Counted from the first letter of the stretch, positions 32,925-42,405 are shown. The stretch: 64,000 bases of DNA from Intestinimonas butyriciproducens (GCF_004154955.1 NZ_CP011524.1:434001-498000), one strand, 5' to 3'. Program-made: numbers and translations. The notes: generated by a model from the sequence alone, not told the origin.

Positions 32925-33518
32925 TTAAAACTTTGCTGCGGTGCCGTAGTCAACGATGGACGCACCCGCAATGGCCGCCGTGCCGTATACCGTTGCGGTG
33001 CCGCCCGCGTCGTAATACTCCACTTCTTCAAGGTGGGCGCTGAATCGTTTGGCCGTGGCAAGCCTGCGTTCGATCTCCGCAAGGCTCATCATCTGAAACT
33101 TTTCCCGTTCCTCCACGGTGGTAATGTTCACGCGCAGGCGGAATTTGCCGTGGGTGCTGCCGTACTCATACCATTCTTCCAGCGTCGTGCCCGGATAGAT
33201 GGCATCGGCCTGCGTCTTTGCCGCGCCCACGGTTCCCATCGTCCGGCGGATATTCAAAGCCGTTTTGACAATGCGCCGCTTCTGCTCAATGTCGTACTCG
33301 GTGTCGTACCAGTCGATTTTCCAGTTGACGGCCAGCGCGTCAAGCACTTCCTCCGCCACAAGGTCGATGGCGGTATAGATTTGGCTGCCGTCGATGTAGT
33401 CCATCGTCTTTTTATGCAGCTCCGCTACGGCAAGAGAGAGCGCCATTGCCCACGGCTGTTCCCGAAGAACGCGGGGCAGGCCGTCCGCGATCTGCGCGTC
33501 TCGCAGGCTTTTAATCAT
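32925..33518 (-). CDS. P2 gpI-like baseplate/tail protein
   Basis: 197 residues from the ATG at 33518, overlapping the end of the J-like gene. The central block (AVNWKIDWYDTEYDIEQKRR, then AWKTH-type framework) fits the P2 gpI family that connects baseplate and fibres. Order J-I-fibre is as in P2. Confidence 0.8.
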   Translation of the reverse strand: MIKSLRDAQIADGLPRVLREQPWAMALSLAVAELHKKTMDYIDGSQIYTAIDLVAEEVLDALAVNWKIDWYDTEYDIEQKRRIVKTALNIRRTMGTVGAAKTQADAIYPGTTLEEWYEYGSTHGKFRLRVNITTVEEREKFQMMSLAEIERRLATAKRFSAHLEEVEYYDAGGTATVYGTAAIAGASIVDYGTAAKF

Positions 33519-34668
33519 CCTCCATCCCTCCATAGGTGGCGGTGACACCGGCGCACTTGGGCAGCTCCGTGTTCTGCACCGCCGCGTCCGCCGGTGCGGT
33601 CAGCTTCACCCGCTTGGCTCCGGCTTCCCGCAGGCGGGCGATCAGCTCCGTGGGGTTGATGTCCCGGCCCAGCTTCCGTTGCCATGTCTGGAAGTCCGTC
33701 ACCGCCGCCGCGACACGGCTTTGAATCTCGCTGGCGCTGCGCTGGTCGCTCTCGGCAATCCAGTAGGTGAACGCGATGGAGTAATCTACCTCCGCCGGGG
33801 CAATGCAGGTCACATGATCGCACAGCGGGCGGATGGTTTCGTCGGACAGGTGGGCGGCCATTTCCGCCAGCTCCGTGCTGTTGGGGATGCGCAGCCCCTC
33901 CGCGTCCTCGATCACAAAGTAGATGTTTACCTCGTCCGGCTCCGGCGTTGTGATGCGCACATCCGCTACATCGCCCCGCCACTCCCGGGCGTAGTATTCG
34001 TAGGCATCCCTCGGCCCCGCGCAGCTATACACGCTGGGAGCCAGATAGATGCGCCGGGTCAGGCTGTCGTCGTCCTCTGCGTCAAGGCCGCCGGTGCTGG
34101 GTGTGGTATTGCTCACGCTGGCGATGTAAGGGATGGGGTCAACCAGCAGCTTGATACCACCGGCAAGGATGCCGTTGCTGCCCGCTCCGGCTTCCTCCGC
34201 CTGCACCACTACATCCGCATACTCCGCGCCCGGCGCGACTTCCGCGTATTCCAGCGTATTGAAATACTTCCCGTCCTCGGTCTTGACCCGCGTGCCCGCC
34301 GGGATGGGTACGGCATCGCTCCGGGCTTCCGACAGAGTGAACCGCACCGCCGCCGTGGCCTTGTTCGGTTCCTTGCGCGTCAGGCCCACCAGCGCGGCCA
34401 GCGCATCCAGCGCGTCGCCGGTGCTGGTTTTCAGCATTTCCATCCGGCCCTTTGCGTCGGCATATTGCATCGTCTGATACTCCATGGCGCAAAAGGCTTT
34501 TATCAGCAGGTTCACCGTGTCCGCGTCGCCGATCTCCGGGTCTTTCCCGGTCAACTCCCGGTAATACTTCGTGTAAAGCTCCCGCAGTTGATCTTCTGTT
34601 TCCTGCAGGGTCATGTTCTCGATGAAGCTCAATTCCGGGCAGTTCGCCAATTCACTGATATTAGACAA
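33511..34668 (-). CDS. Baseplate J-like protein
   Basis: 385 residues. It carries the J-family pattern: PIPAGTRVKTEDGKYFNT near 130, EYADVVVQAEEAGAGSNG, and TGGLDAEDDDSLTRRI near 210. It forms the wedge of the contractile baseplate. The adjacent gp25-like gene overlaps by eight bases. Confidence 0.9.
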   Translation of the reverse strand: MSNISELANCPELSFIENMTLQETEDQLRELYTKYYRELTGKDPEIGDADTVNLLIKAFCAMEYQTMQYADAKGRMEMLKTSTGDALDALAALVGLTRKEPNKATAAVRFTLSEARSDAVPIPAGTRVKTEDGKYFNTLEYAEVAPGAEYADVVVQAEEAGAGSNGILAGGIKLLVDPIPYIASVSNTTPSTGGLDAEDDDSLTRRIYLAPSVYSCAGPRDAYEYYAREWRGDVADVRITTPEPDEVNIYFVIEDAEGLRIPNSTELAEMAAHLSDETIRPLCDHVTCIAPAEVDYSIAFTYWIAESDQRSASEIQSRVAAAVTDFQTWQRKLGRDINPTELIARLREAGAKRVKLTAPADAAVQNTELPKCAGVTATYGGMEDD

Positions 34669-34975
34669 GCTCGATCACCACCTTTGGGGTCATAGTTCCG
34701 TCCTGCGATTGTCCCGCAGTCCACTCCACGCGGGCAACGCTTGCCCGCGGCTCATATCGTTCTGTCTTTCGCACATACTCCGCCACCAGCAGCACTTTCG
34801 CGTTTTCCTGCGGGTGGTCGAGGATGCTTGCGTCAATACCGAAATCCCGGTCTAACGCCTGTTCTCCGGCCACGGTGTTATAAAGCACCTGCAGATTGCG
34901 GTAGACTTCTTTTGCCGTGCTGTCAAGCGCCGTGCCCGCCTCGATCTCAATGATCGGGTCTTTGATCGTTACCAT
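34661..34975 (-). CDS. gpW/gp25-like baseplate wedge protein
   Basis: 104 residues with the gp25 lysozyme-like core: AGEQALDRDFGIDASILDHP and the conserved Glu-Pro-Arg region YEPRASVARV. It sits before the J-like gene as in other contractile phages. Confidence 0.85.
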   Translation of the reverse strand: MVTIKDPIIEIEAGTALDSTAKEVYRNLQVLYNTVAGEQALDRDFGIDASILDHPQENAKVLLVAEYVRKTERYEPRASVARVEWTAGQSQDGTMTPKVVIELV

Positions 34976-34985
34976 GGCCGCCTCC

Positions 34986-35387
34986 TTACAGATATTCTTC
35001 GATGTTCAGGCTCACCTTGCACTCGACCAGCGCCCCGCCGGAGATCACTGCGTCCCACGAATCACTGACGCTTACCAGCTTAAACGGATAGGGGGATAGC
35101 GGCGCGCTGCCGATGATGAACCAATCGACATATCCGTTTTCCGCCGCCATCTGAAGATGCCGCAGCGTACTCCGTGGATTCACGCCATCCTGCGCCCGCA
35201 AGAGAATATCAAACTGATAGCTTTTCAGCTTCGGGGCCACAAACTGGCTCCGGCTTTTTCTGCCGATCACATCATGCACAGCCCACTCGCCGCCTGTACT
35301 TCCTTTCAGGCCGGAGGGTGTCAAGATGCGCCGATTGCTCACGGTGAAAACCATTCCCAAATAGCTGCCTAATGCCAATCCATTCAC
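34986..35387 (-). CDS. P2 gpU-like tail protein
   Basis: 133 residues. The block VHDVIGRKSRSQFVAPKLKS and the final acidic strand fit P2 gpU-type tail terminator/assembly proteins. It lies between the spike and gp25-like genes. Confidence 0.65.
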   Translation of the reverse strand: MNGLALGSYLGMVFTVSNRRILTPSGLKGSTGGEWAVHDVIGRKSRSQFVAPKLKSYQFDILLRAQDGVNPRSTLRHLQMAAENGYVDWFIIGSAPLSPYPFKLVSVSDSWDAVISGGALVECKVSLNIEEYL

Positions 35388-35393
35388 CCCCTG

Positions 35394-36278
35394 TTACGGC
35401 TTCGGCGCGCTGGTGTCAGCGCCCAAGTTGCCCGTGTGCTTGTGCTTCGTCAGCTTAATGCTGCCGATCTCAACCTCGCCTGACGCGCCCTTGATATTGA
35501 CCTCCGGGGCCTCCATGCTGACTTTGGTTGGGCTGGTGATGCTCACATCCCCCGCCGCGCTGATCGTCACGGTTGCGCCGTTGATGGTCAGGGTCACATC
35601 CCCGGTCACGGTTTTTTCCACCTTGCCGGTCACGGTTTCCTTGATGTCGCCCTCATAGATGCGCTCCACCTTGGCCTTGTAGGTTTCCTTGTCGTCGCCG
35701 GTGACAGAAAGCGCCCGCTTCCCGCCCACCGCCTCGCTTATGGAGCCGTTGGCTTCCAGACTGATAAAGCCGCCCGCCTCCATGGTGATGTTGGTTCCTG
35801 CGATGATGCCCACGCCTGTTTTGGCGGTGACGCTGGCGCTGGCCCCGGTACTTTTGAGCTGGATTTGACCGCCCGCAATAAAGCTCGCCGCGCCCTTTGC
35901 CTCGTCGTATATTTCGCCGTTGCAGTTTCGCCCGGTTCGCTTGTCCACATACTGCGTAAAAACGCCCGTGTTCTCGTCGTAGCGGTCATACGCCTGCCCT
36001 TTGGTATTGCTGTATTCCTTGCGGTACAGCCCCCGGTAGCCCTCCGCCGGTTTGTTGGTCTTGTTCCAGACCGTGCCGGTGGTCGTGGCCGCCACTGTGC
36101 CGTTGCTGTTGTGGCTCACGCTGACGATCTGCCCAATCACCGGCATTTTATATTCGCCGTTGGACATGGCGTTGATCTGCCGGGTCACGCTCTTGCCGCG
36201 ATCAAAGTAGGTGACTTCATAGGTTCCGGCCTTATAGTCAATGGCGCTCACGCGCCCTGTTCTGTTGGTCGATGCCAT
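35394..36278 (-). CDS. Baseplate spike protein (gpV-like)
   Basis: 294 residues. An N-terminal OB-like domain is followed by a beta-helical spike rich in Gly, Thr and Val repeats (TVTGKVEKTVTGDVTLTING). Near the C-terminus, KLTKHKHTGN contains an HxH pair, the type of site that holds iron at the tip of P2/phi92 spikes. It pierces the envelope during contraction. Confidence 0.85.
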   Translation of the reverse strand: MASTNRTGRVSAIDYKAGTYEVTYFDRGKSVTRQINAMSNGEYKMPVIGQIVSVSHNSNGTVAATTTGTVWNKTNKPAEGYRGLYRKEYSNTKGQAYDRYDENTGVFTQYVDKRTGRNCNGEIYDEAKGAASFIAGGQIQLKSTGASASVTAKTGVGIIAGTNITMEAGGFISLEANGSISEAVGGKRALSVTGDDKETYKAKVERIYEGDIKETVTGKVEKTVTGDVTLTINGATVTISAAGDVSITSPTKVSMEAPEVNIKGASGEVEIGSIKLTKHKHTGNLGADTSAPKP

Positions 36279-36288
36279 GGCTGCCTCC

Positions 36289-37989
36289 TTACCTTGTCCC
36301 GTTCCCGGCGCTGCCTCCGCCGCAATAACTGGCAGGCACCCAGCCGGTCACATTCTGCCCCACAGGCAGCTTCCCGCACCGGGCGGCGCTGTTGGTAATG
36401 CGATACCGCCCGTTTATCAGGATGCCGTCATAGAAGTAATAAGTGCCGCTCTTTGTGCCCGCCTTGTTGGTCGCGGTGCTGGAAACATAGAGCGGGGCTT
36501 TGTTCAGTGTGACCGCCGCCCCGGCAACAGCACCCGCCGCCGCGCTGGCGGCATTTGCCGCCGGGCTGGTGGTTTCATAGGTGCTGCTGTAATTCTCCTT
36601 GCTTTCCGCCGCCGTTTTCTGATATTCGATCTTGCCGCCCACATCCCAGTGATGGAATCCCGGACGCACGGCGCTGGCCTCGATCTGCGTTTCATATCCG
36701 CCTCGGCTGACCTTGTGGGTCACTTTGTCCACAAAGTATTTCCCGTTCAGCCCGCCGTTTTCCCCGTCTCCGTAGCCGGTCAGGAGAATGTTCATGGCTG
36801 CGCTGATGTGCCACGCGCCCGGCATGGTGAATCTGATCTTGATTTGCCCGTGGTTGGCGTTGTTGATCTCGGCGCAGAGCTGCACGCTCGCATCGTAGAC
36901 GCTGGAAGCCCTGCGGTTCACGCTCTTGGTGTGGGTGCCGCCGCCGACGCTGCAGGAAATATCGCAGTCCTTGTCCGGGTCGGTGTAGTCGAAATATCCG
37001 CCGGTGTAGGTGCCAAACAGCGTCGTTCGATACGAAAAGCTGCCCGGCTTGATCTGCGTGCGGTCAACGGTGACGGCAGCCCGCTTTTCCTTGTAGCGCT
37101 CCCGGTCATATATCCACAGCCGGGATGCGTAAACTTTCAAGATCAGGCCGTAATTCTTGCACAGCTCATTGAGATAGCTGCTGTCGGTGCCGTCCTGTTC
37201 GTCGCTTTCGATGTCGTAGTCGTCGGCATCGAAAGCGAATTGCAGGCCGTACCGGGCGGCTATGGTGCTGGCTATGCGCTTAATGGATGTGTTTTTCCAC
37301 ACATATTCCCGCTCCAACTCCGAGAAATCGGTGTTGCTGGGCTTGCTCACGCCGCCGATCTGCAAAGTTGTCGGCGCGTCCGAAAACGAGATGTCGTCCA
37401 GTACGAACAGCCCGCAGTGGATGGCGCGTGTGTCCCCGGTGCTGTCCCAGTCCCGCCCGACGATGCGTGGAGAAAGGGTAGCCCCCTTGTTTGGCATCCA
37501 GCCCCGCAGCCACTTTCCATCCTGCGCATCCAGCGTAATGTCTACGCTGTCGCTGTTGTCTGCCGCGCTGTCAACATAGGTCAGGCTCTCCACATACTCC
37601 GCGATGTCGGTGCCGGTTTTCTTTGCGGCAGCGGTCTTGCTCTCTGCCGCACCAGCAGAGGTAATGCCTTTGCAGTCAGCATCGTTTACCCACCCGGTCA
37701 CATTCTGTCCGACAGGCTTTTTACCCACCCGCGACAAAAGGTTGGTGATCCTGCGTCTGCCGTTGATCACAGCGCTGTCGTAGAGATAGTACACGCCCGT
37801 TTTGTGGGCAGACGGCTTATTGGTAGTGCTGGACGCATACAGCGGCGCATTGTTCAGCGTCACCGTCTGCCCGGCCACTGTCGCCGTGCCCTGCGCTGCC
37901 GCCTGCGTCGAACCGCTCTGTGCCGCCGCCTGCGCTAAATTGGCGTTGATGTAGAAAACTTCCAGAGATACGCTTCTGCCTTTCCTCAT
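36289..37989 (-). CDS. gpD-like tail hub protein with duplicated terminal domains
   Basis: 566 residues. The centre (about 130-470) has the late-control gpD/hub pattern (DFSELEREYVWKNTSIKRIA, then RYGLQFAFDADDYDIES). Unusually, a domain of about 60 residues occurs twice, near the N-terminus (about 44-106) and at the C-terminus (about 500-558). Both copies contain a VTLN-x-APLY-x-SST motif, a YY-x-YD strand and RITN plus PVGQNVTGWV. The copies look like SH3-type wall-binding domains, so the hub may contact peptidoglycan. Confidence 0.8.
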   Translation of the reverse strand: MRKGRSVSLEVFYINANLAQAAAQSGSTQAAAQGTATVAGQTVTLNNAPLYASSTTNKPSAHKTGVYYLYDSAVINGRRRITNLLSRVGKKPVGQNVTGWVNDADCKGITSAGAAESKTAAAKKTGTDIAEYVESLTYVDSAADNSDSVDITLDAQDGKWLRGWMPNKGATLSPRIVGRDWDSTGDTRAIHCGLFVLDDISFSDAPTTLQIGGVSKPSNTDFSELEREYVWKNTSIKRIASTIAARYGLQFAFDADDYDIESDEQDGTDSSYLNELCKNYGLILKVYASRLWIYDRERYKEKRAAVTVDRTQIKPGSFSYRTTLFGTYTGGYFDYTDPDKDCDISCSVGGGTHTKSVNRRASSVYDASVQLCAEINNANHGQIKIRFTMPGAWHISAAMNILLTGYGDGENGGLNGKYFVDKVTHKVSRGGYETQIEASAVRPGFHHWDVGGKIEYQKTAAESKENYSSTYETTSPAANAASAAAGAVAGAAVTLNKAPLYVSSTATNKAGTKSGTYYFYDGILINGRYRITNSAARCGKLPVGQNVTGWVPASYCGGGSAGNGTR

Positions 37990-38195
37990 AAGCTCGCCTC
38001 AAACTTCCATGGGGGCTGCAGTCCGTCCCGTTCTTCTTCCAGTTCCGGGGTGGCAAGCACCACCCCGGAGCCAAAGATGAATGTGTCGATGTGCTGCGGA
38101 TTCGCGGCCATAAGCACATCCGCGTGGTATTCGTCCCCGTATACTTCCTTGGCGATCATGTCCCATGTATCGCCGCTCTTGGTCGTGTATGCCAT
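37986..38195 (-). CDS. LysM/gpX-like tail protein
   Basis: 69 residues: a LysM-type domain (TTKSGDTWDMIAKEVYGDEY) of the P2 gpX family. It overlaps the hub gene by four bases. It probably caps or joins the hub and tube. Confidence 0.85.
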   Translation of the reverse strand: MAYTTKSGDTWDMIAKEVYGDEYHADVLMAANPQHIDTFIFGSGVVLATPELEEERDGLQPPWKFEASL

Positions 38196-38207
38196 AGCTG
38201 CCTCCCG

Positions 38208-41200
38208 TCAATAGGCCGTCCGCATCCTGCGGTGCTGCATCTGCTCATACCATTCCTCAAACTGGCTGCGCATTTCCGCGATGGCCTGCTCCATGACAGA
38301 GGCATCCGCATTGCCCTGAATGATGATCTGCGGCGCAAAGGTCATGCTCTCGCCGCCGGGGTATGCGCCCCAGCCCTGATCGTCCCGCTCGATCTCGTCC
38401 AGCTTCACAGCGTTCACGCCCAGCATACGGCCCGCCTGCTCCCACAGGGAGATATTGCGCGCCCGCTCGCTGGATTTGAAGCTGATAACCGCCTCGCGCC
38501 CGGCTTCGCCCGCGATACTCGGCCCGGCAGTAAAGCCGCCCCGGGCAAGCATGGGGATTTCCGGGATATTGATGGAGAACGATTTGCCGCCGATCAGCGG
38601 CACCCAGTCCGGGATAGTCAAGCCCAGCTTATTGATGCCGGAAATAGCGGAGTTGATAAGGGAGATCACCGCGTTAATGGGAGTTTTGCACAGCGTCACC
38701 AGCGCGTCGAAAGCGTTGCCGAACACCTGCTTGATGCCGTCCCACGCCTGCTGCCAGTTGCCCGTGAACACGCCGGTGATAAAGGAGATCAGGCCGTCAA
38801 AGATGCCCTTGATATTCGCCATAAGGGCGCTGATGCCCTGTGCGAATACCGAGAACGCGGACAGCACTGCCGGGATGGCGACGCTGCCGATGTTGAGGAT
38901 GATCTGGATGATAGCCTCGATGATGGGCATGGCCGTCTGAATGGCAGAGCCAATGAGCTGCATCCCGGTCATAACCGCAGAGCCGATGCCGGAAATAATG
39001 CTGGCGATGGTCGGTGCCGCCGACGCGAACATGGTCACGATGGTGGGCAGCACGGTTTGTGTGATGAATGTAAACGCCCGCTCAATGATGGGCTGTACGG
39101 TGTTTACCGAGAAAGAAACGAGCTGGCCGACAACGCCCATGACGGACTGGATGATCTGCACCACGCCGTCAAAGGCGGCAAGGCCATTCTCCTGCCCGCC
39201 GAAGATGGTAGACAGCAATCCGCCCTTGCCCAGCGCCCCGGAAAACATTTCCCGCAGCGGTGCCAGCGCGTTTGCCACGCCGCCCTCTTGGAACAGCCCG
39301 GATATGAACTGACCAACGCCCTTGATCTTGTCGGTGAATGTGTCGAATATCACAAGGCCCTTTTCCCCGAACACATTGCCGACGATGCCCCGTATATCTT
39401 CCAGATGGTCGCCGAGGATGCTTACCACGGCAATGATGCCGCTGATCGCGCCCACCACGGGAGCCGCGCCCGCAAGCAGGCTTCCGAAGCCTCCCGCGAT
39501 AGGCCCCCAGATGCTTCCCATCAAACCGGCACTGCCGCGCAGCAATCCGCCCGCCAGTTGCCCGCCTTTGGAATTGGCGAGGATATTGCCGTTGATGATG
39601 GCGCTCGCGCCGATGCCAGCGATACCCTTGCGGAGCGGAAGCGTCGCCGCGCTCAAAAGGCCGCCGATGCCGCTCTTGGCTGCCGCCGCCTTGCCGCCGA
39701 TGAACCCGCCAGCTTTGTTCAGCAGCCCGCCCAAGAACTGTCCCGGTTTCGTGCCTCCGATCACGCTGCCCAGATTGCCCAAAGACGACCCGATGCCGCC
39801 GAGGTATTGTCCCGCTCGCGTGCCACCCAGAATACTTCCGATACTCTGATAGCCCGAAAGCAGCCCCGGTGTACCCGCCGCCGTTTGAAGCAGGCCGGTA
39901 GTGCCACGGAGGCCATTGCCGGAAATCAGGCTGGACAGCGTAGCGCCCAGTGTGGCCCGCAGGCCATTACTGCCCGCCGCGCCGGAGAAAGCGGAGATCG
40001 CTCCCGCTCCTGCCGCCGCCGCGCTCTGCCCGCCGGTAAAGAGGTTTTTCACACCGCCCAGCAGGCCGCCCAGCTTCCGCCCCTTTTCCTGCCCGGCACC
40101 GCCCGCAAACAGGCTTCCCATGCCGCCTTTGCCGGTCAACAGGGTTCCGATGCCGCGCGCCGCGCCCTCGATCTGCGGGGCGAATTTCATGCCGAGGAAA
40201 GCCGCGCCGATACCCTCAATGACCTTGATTACCTTGTCGCCGTTGTTGACCAGATAATCAAGCGCCTGCTGGATGTAGGGCATGGCGGTTTTCAGCGCTT
40301 CTCCCGCCGATGCCACCCCGTTTGAAAGCAGCTTTGCCGCCGAGGTCGCCAGCGCGGTAAGCTCCGGCATATTCTTCCGTAGTCCGTTCATCGTGTCGAT
40401 CATCATAAGAGAGAACTCTTTTTTGACCGGCAGGAATTGCGTTCCGATGTCGATTTTCAAAGCATCAAAGGAGTTTTTCATCATCGTGTCGATAGCGTCG
40501 CTGGTGCTCGCCTTGATGATAAATTCTCGCTCCATGCTGCCGCCGTAAAGGGCGGGGTCGGACACCATTTTCAGCGCGTCCGTAAATGTGGATAGGTTGC
40601 CGGTCAGCTTGGCCGCGCCCTTGATGGCCCACTGTCCAAACAGGGTATTCAAGGTCGCTACCTGCCGGGAAGCATCCATGTTGCCGATTCTTTCCAGCAC
40701 ATCCAGCATCGTGCCGGTCGCATCGGTCTGCATGGCCCTTGCCACGCCGGAGGCGGTAAGCCCCAGCTCCGCCCATGCCTCTTTCTGCTTTTTGGTGGCG
40801 CTCTCGCCCTTGGACATATTGACCAGCATACGGCTGATGCTGGTGCTTGCCACGCTGGAATCAACGCCCATCGCCAGCATAGCGTCTGCCAGCGCTGCGG
40901 TGGATGCTGCGTCCATGCCTGCGATGTCGCCGAGGGATGCCGCGCTGTTCACGACTTCGGCGATCTCCGCCGCCGTGGTAGCGCTGTTCGCGCCTAAGTA
41001 GTTGATCTGGTCAAACAGCACCATGACCTGCTCATGGGTCATGTTCAGAGATTTTTCCCATTTGGCCGCCCAGTTACCGGCCTGATCTGCGGTGATGTCC
41101 ATAGCCGTGCCGACCATGGCAACATCTTTCAGGAAACCGCCGATATTGCCGTTGCTGTCATAGGCAATCAGATCGCTCATACTCTTGCCGGACTGACCGG

Positions 41201-41618
41201 CGGCAGCGGCCAGCTTGGTTAAGTCCTCCGCCGTCATGGGAATTTGGGTGGAGAGGTCAAGCAGGGCATTGGACATTTCTTTGTAGTTCTGCTGGAATGT
41301 CCGCCCGTTTCCGCCGTCCGCAGCGCCCCAAATGTTGTTGCTGATCTTGCCGGTTTTGTCGGCGAGGCCGTCAACATATTTGACAACATCGGCCATGCTT
41401 TTCTCGAAGCTCTCCGCCTCTTTTGTGCATTTGCCCAGCGCAACAACAGTTCCCGCCGCCAGCGCGCCCATCGCCGCAAGGCCAACCGTGCCCATGCGGC
41501 TCATATTCTGGGAAAGGCTGCTGATCTGTCCATTTGCCGAGCTGATGGCCGCCGTCAGGCTCTTGTCCATGTGCCCGGCAATCCAGATGCTTAATTTTAG
41601 CGTTTTATCGCCCGCCAT
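38208..41618 (-). CDS. Tail tape measure protein
   Basis: 1136 residues, the longest gene in the window. The N-terminal region has the TP901-type core (EIAEVVNSAASLGDIAGMDA, then ADAMLAMGVDSSVASTSISR). Long Gly/Ala-rich hydrophobic helices lie at about 480-900. A short C-terminal region follows. Its length sets tail length. Its ATG lies inside the end of the -1 frameshift product of the chaperone gene. Confidence 0.92.
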   Translation of the reverse strand: MAGDKTLKLSIWIAGHMDKSLTAAISSANGQISSLSQNMSRMGTVGLAAMGALAAGTVVALGKCTKEAESFEKSMADVVKYVDGLADKTGKISNNIWGAADGGNGRTFQQNYKEMSNALLDLSTQIPMTAEDLTKLAAAAGQSGKSMSDLIAYDSNGNIGGFLKDVAMVGTAMDITADQAGNWAAKWEKSLNMTHEQVMVLFDQINYLGANSATTAAEIAEVVNSAASLGDIAGMDAASTAALADAMLAMGVDSSVASTSISRMLVNMSKGESATKKQKEAWAELGLTASGVARAMQTDATGTMLDVLERIGNMDASRQVATLNTLFGQWAIKGAAKLTGNLSTFTDALKMVSDPALYGGSMEREFIIKASTSDAIDTMMKNSFDALKIDIGTQFLPVKKEFSLMMIDTMNGLRKNMPELTALATSAAKLLSNGVASAGEALKTAMPYIQQALDYLVNNGDKVIKVIEGIGAAFLGMKFAPQIEGAARGIGTLLTGKGGMGSLFAGGAGQEKGRKLGGLLGGVKNLFTGGQSAAAAGAGAISAFSGAAGSNGLRATLGATLSSLISGNGLRGTTGLLQTAAGTPGLLSGYQSIGSILGGTRAGQYLGGIGSSLGNLGSVIGGTKPGQFLGGLLNKAGGFIGGKAAAAKSGIGGLLSAATLPLRKGIAGIGASAIINGNILANSKGGQLAGGLLRGSAGLMGSIWGPIAGGFGSLLAGAAPVVGAISGIIAVVSILGDHLEDIRGIVGNVFGEKGLVIFDTFTDKIKGVGQFISGLFQEGGVANALAPLREMFSGALGKGGLLSTIFGGQENGLAAFDGVVQIIQSVMGVVGQLVSFSVNTVQPIIERAFTFITQTVLPTIVTMFASAAPTIASIISGIGSAVMTGMQLIGSAIQTAMPIIEAIIQIILNIGSVAIPAVLSAFSVFAQGISALMANIKGIFDGLISFITGVFTGNWQQAWDGIKQVFGNAFDALVTLCKTPINAVISLINSAISGINKLGLTIPDWVPLIGGKSFSINIPEIPMLARGGFTAGPSIAGEAGREAVISFKSSERARNISLWEQAGRMLGVNAVKLDEIERDDQGWGAYPGGESMTFAPQIIIQGNADASVMEQAIAEMRSQFEEWYEQMQHRRMRTAY

Positions 41619-42405
41619 TCGTCTGCCACCTCACTGTTCAGCGCAATAAACTCATGGATGGGCAATTTCAAGTAAAAGTCCACGCCTGTTCTGGTCACGG
41701 CGGAAAGCCTGATCGCTGCTTTCCGCAGCGCCTTGGCCCCGCCTTTTACTCGAAAAAACCCGCGTCGTTTACCGCGTTCTTGACTTTGAGCACTTCATCC
41801 AAAGGCAGGCCGGTGAAAAATTCCTCCGGCAGCCCCGTTGCCATGCTCGCCAGCTCACAGGCAAACAGGTAGTTGAAAGCGGTATCTGTCACCATGAAGC
41901 CCGCCCGCACAATGCGGTTTTCCGCCTCGCTTTCGTGCAGGCTGTTCAGGTCGGCAATACCATTCAGGTCAACTTCGGTATAGGTCTTGCCCTTGAACTG
42001 ATACGGCTGGTTCAGCTTCATCACATGGTTGATCGTCATGCCGTCGTCTGCCCGGATGAACGCCATCACGGTTCCCGTCACCCGTCTGCTCACCCGGCGC
42101 GGTGCCAGCTTGAAGAACTCAACGGGCAGCCCCGTGGCACGGACAGCCAGCTTGCGGGCAAACGCGGTAGTGGTTTCGCAAAGCAGCGAGGCCGCTACCT
42201 CCTGCTCGTTGAAAAGCTCCCGCTGCGCGTCCACCGCGTCCTGAATGGTCAGCTCTTTCAGCCGCCCCATGTCGATCTCGCTGTATTCCTTGCCCTCAAA
42301 GAGATAGGGAGTGTTCAGCGTGATAACGCCCTCCCGCTCCGTCGCAGTCTGCTCCGCCTCGGCGGCGATGTTTTCAGCCGCTTCCACTTTCTTTTCCTGT
42401 GCCAT
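41597..42405 (-). CDS. Tail assembly chaperone, -1 frameshift fusion product
   Basis: The short chaperone (41746-42405) ends ...DAGFFE. Its codons GGT TTT TTC contain the canonical slippery heptamer T TTT TTC (41752-41758). A -1 slip there continues for 51 residues (beginning RVKGGAKALRKAAIRLSAVT and containing FYLKLPIHEFIALNSEVADE) and stops at 41597 inside the tape measure gene. This is the G/GT (or P2 E/E') arrangement of tailed phages, where a minor frameshifted chaperone binds the tape measure. The extension has clear coding character. Confidence 0.78.
41746..42405 (-). CDS. Tail assembly chaperone with two tandem copies of the domain
   Basis: 219 residues from the ATG at 42405. Two related halves: residues about 27-115 (TLNTPYLFEGKEYSEIDMGR, then LAVRATGLPVEFFKLAPRR) and about 128-215 (KLNQPYQFKGKTYTEVDLNG, then LASMATGLPEEFFTGLPLDE). 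Phage chaperones of this family usually have one copy. It lies between the tube and tape measure genes, the standard place. Confidence 0.82.
   Translation of the reverse strand: MAQEKKVEAAENIAAEAEQTATEREGVITLNTPYLFEGKEYSEIDMGRLKELTIQDAVDAQRELFNEQEVAASLLCETTTAFARKLAVRATGLPVEFFKLAPRRVSRRVTGTVMAFIRADDGMTINHVMKLNQPYQFKGKTYTEVDLNGIADLNSLHESEAENRIVRAGFMVTDTAFNYLFACELASMATGLPEEFFTGLPLDEVLKVKNAVNDAGFFE
41752..41758 (-). promoter_or_regulatory. Slippery heptamer for -1 ribosomal frameshifting
   Basis: T TTT TTC in the zero frame of the tail chaperone, four codons before its stop. It matches the X XXY YYZ rule. The -1 frame then stays open for 51 codons. Confidence 0.75.

Noticed and set aside
38091-40325. 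744-codon open frame on the plus strand
   Set aside because: It lies opposite the tape measure gene, which has recognisable family blocks; high GC gives long shadow frames. No ribosome site or domain.
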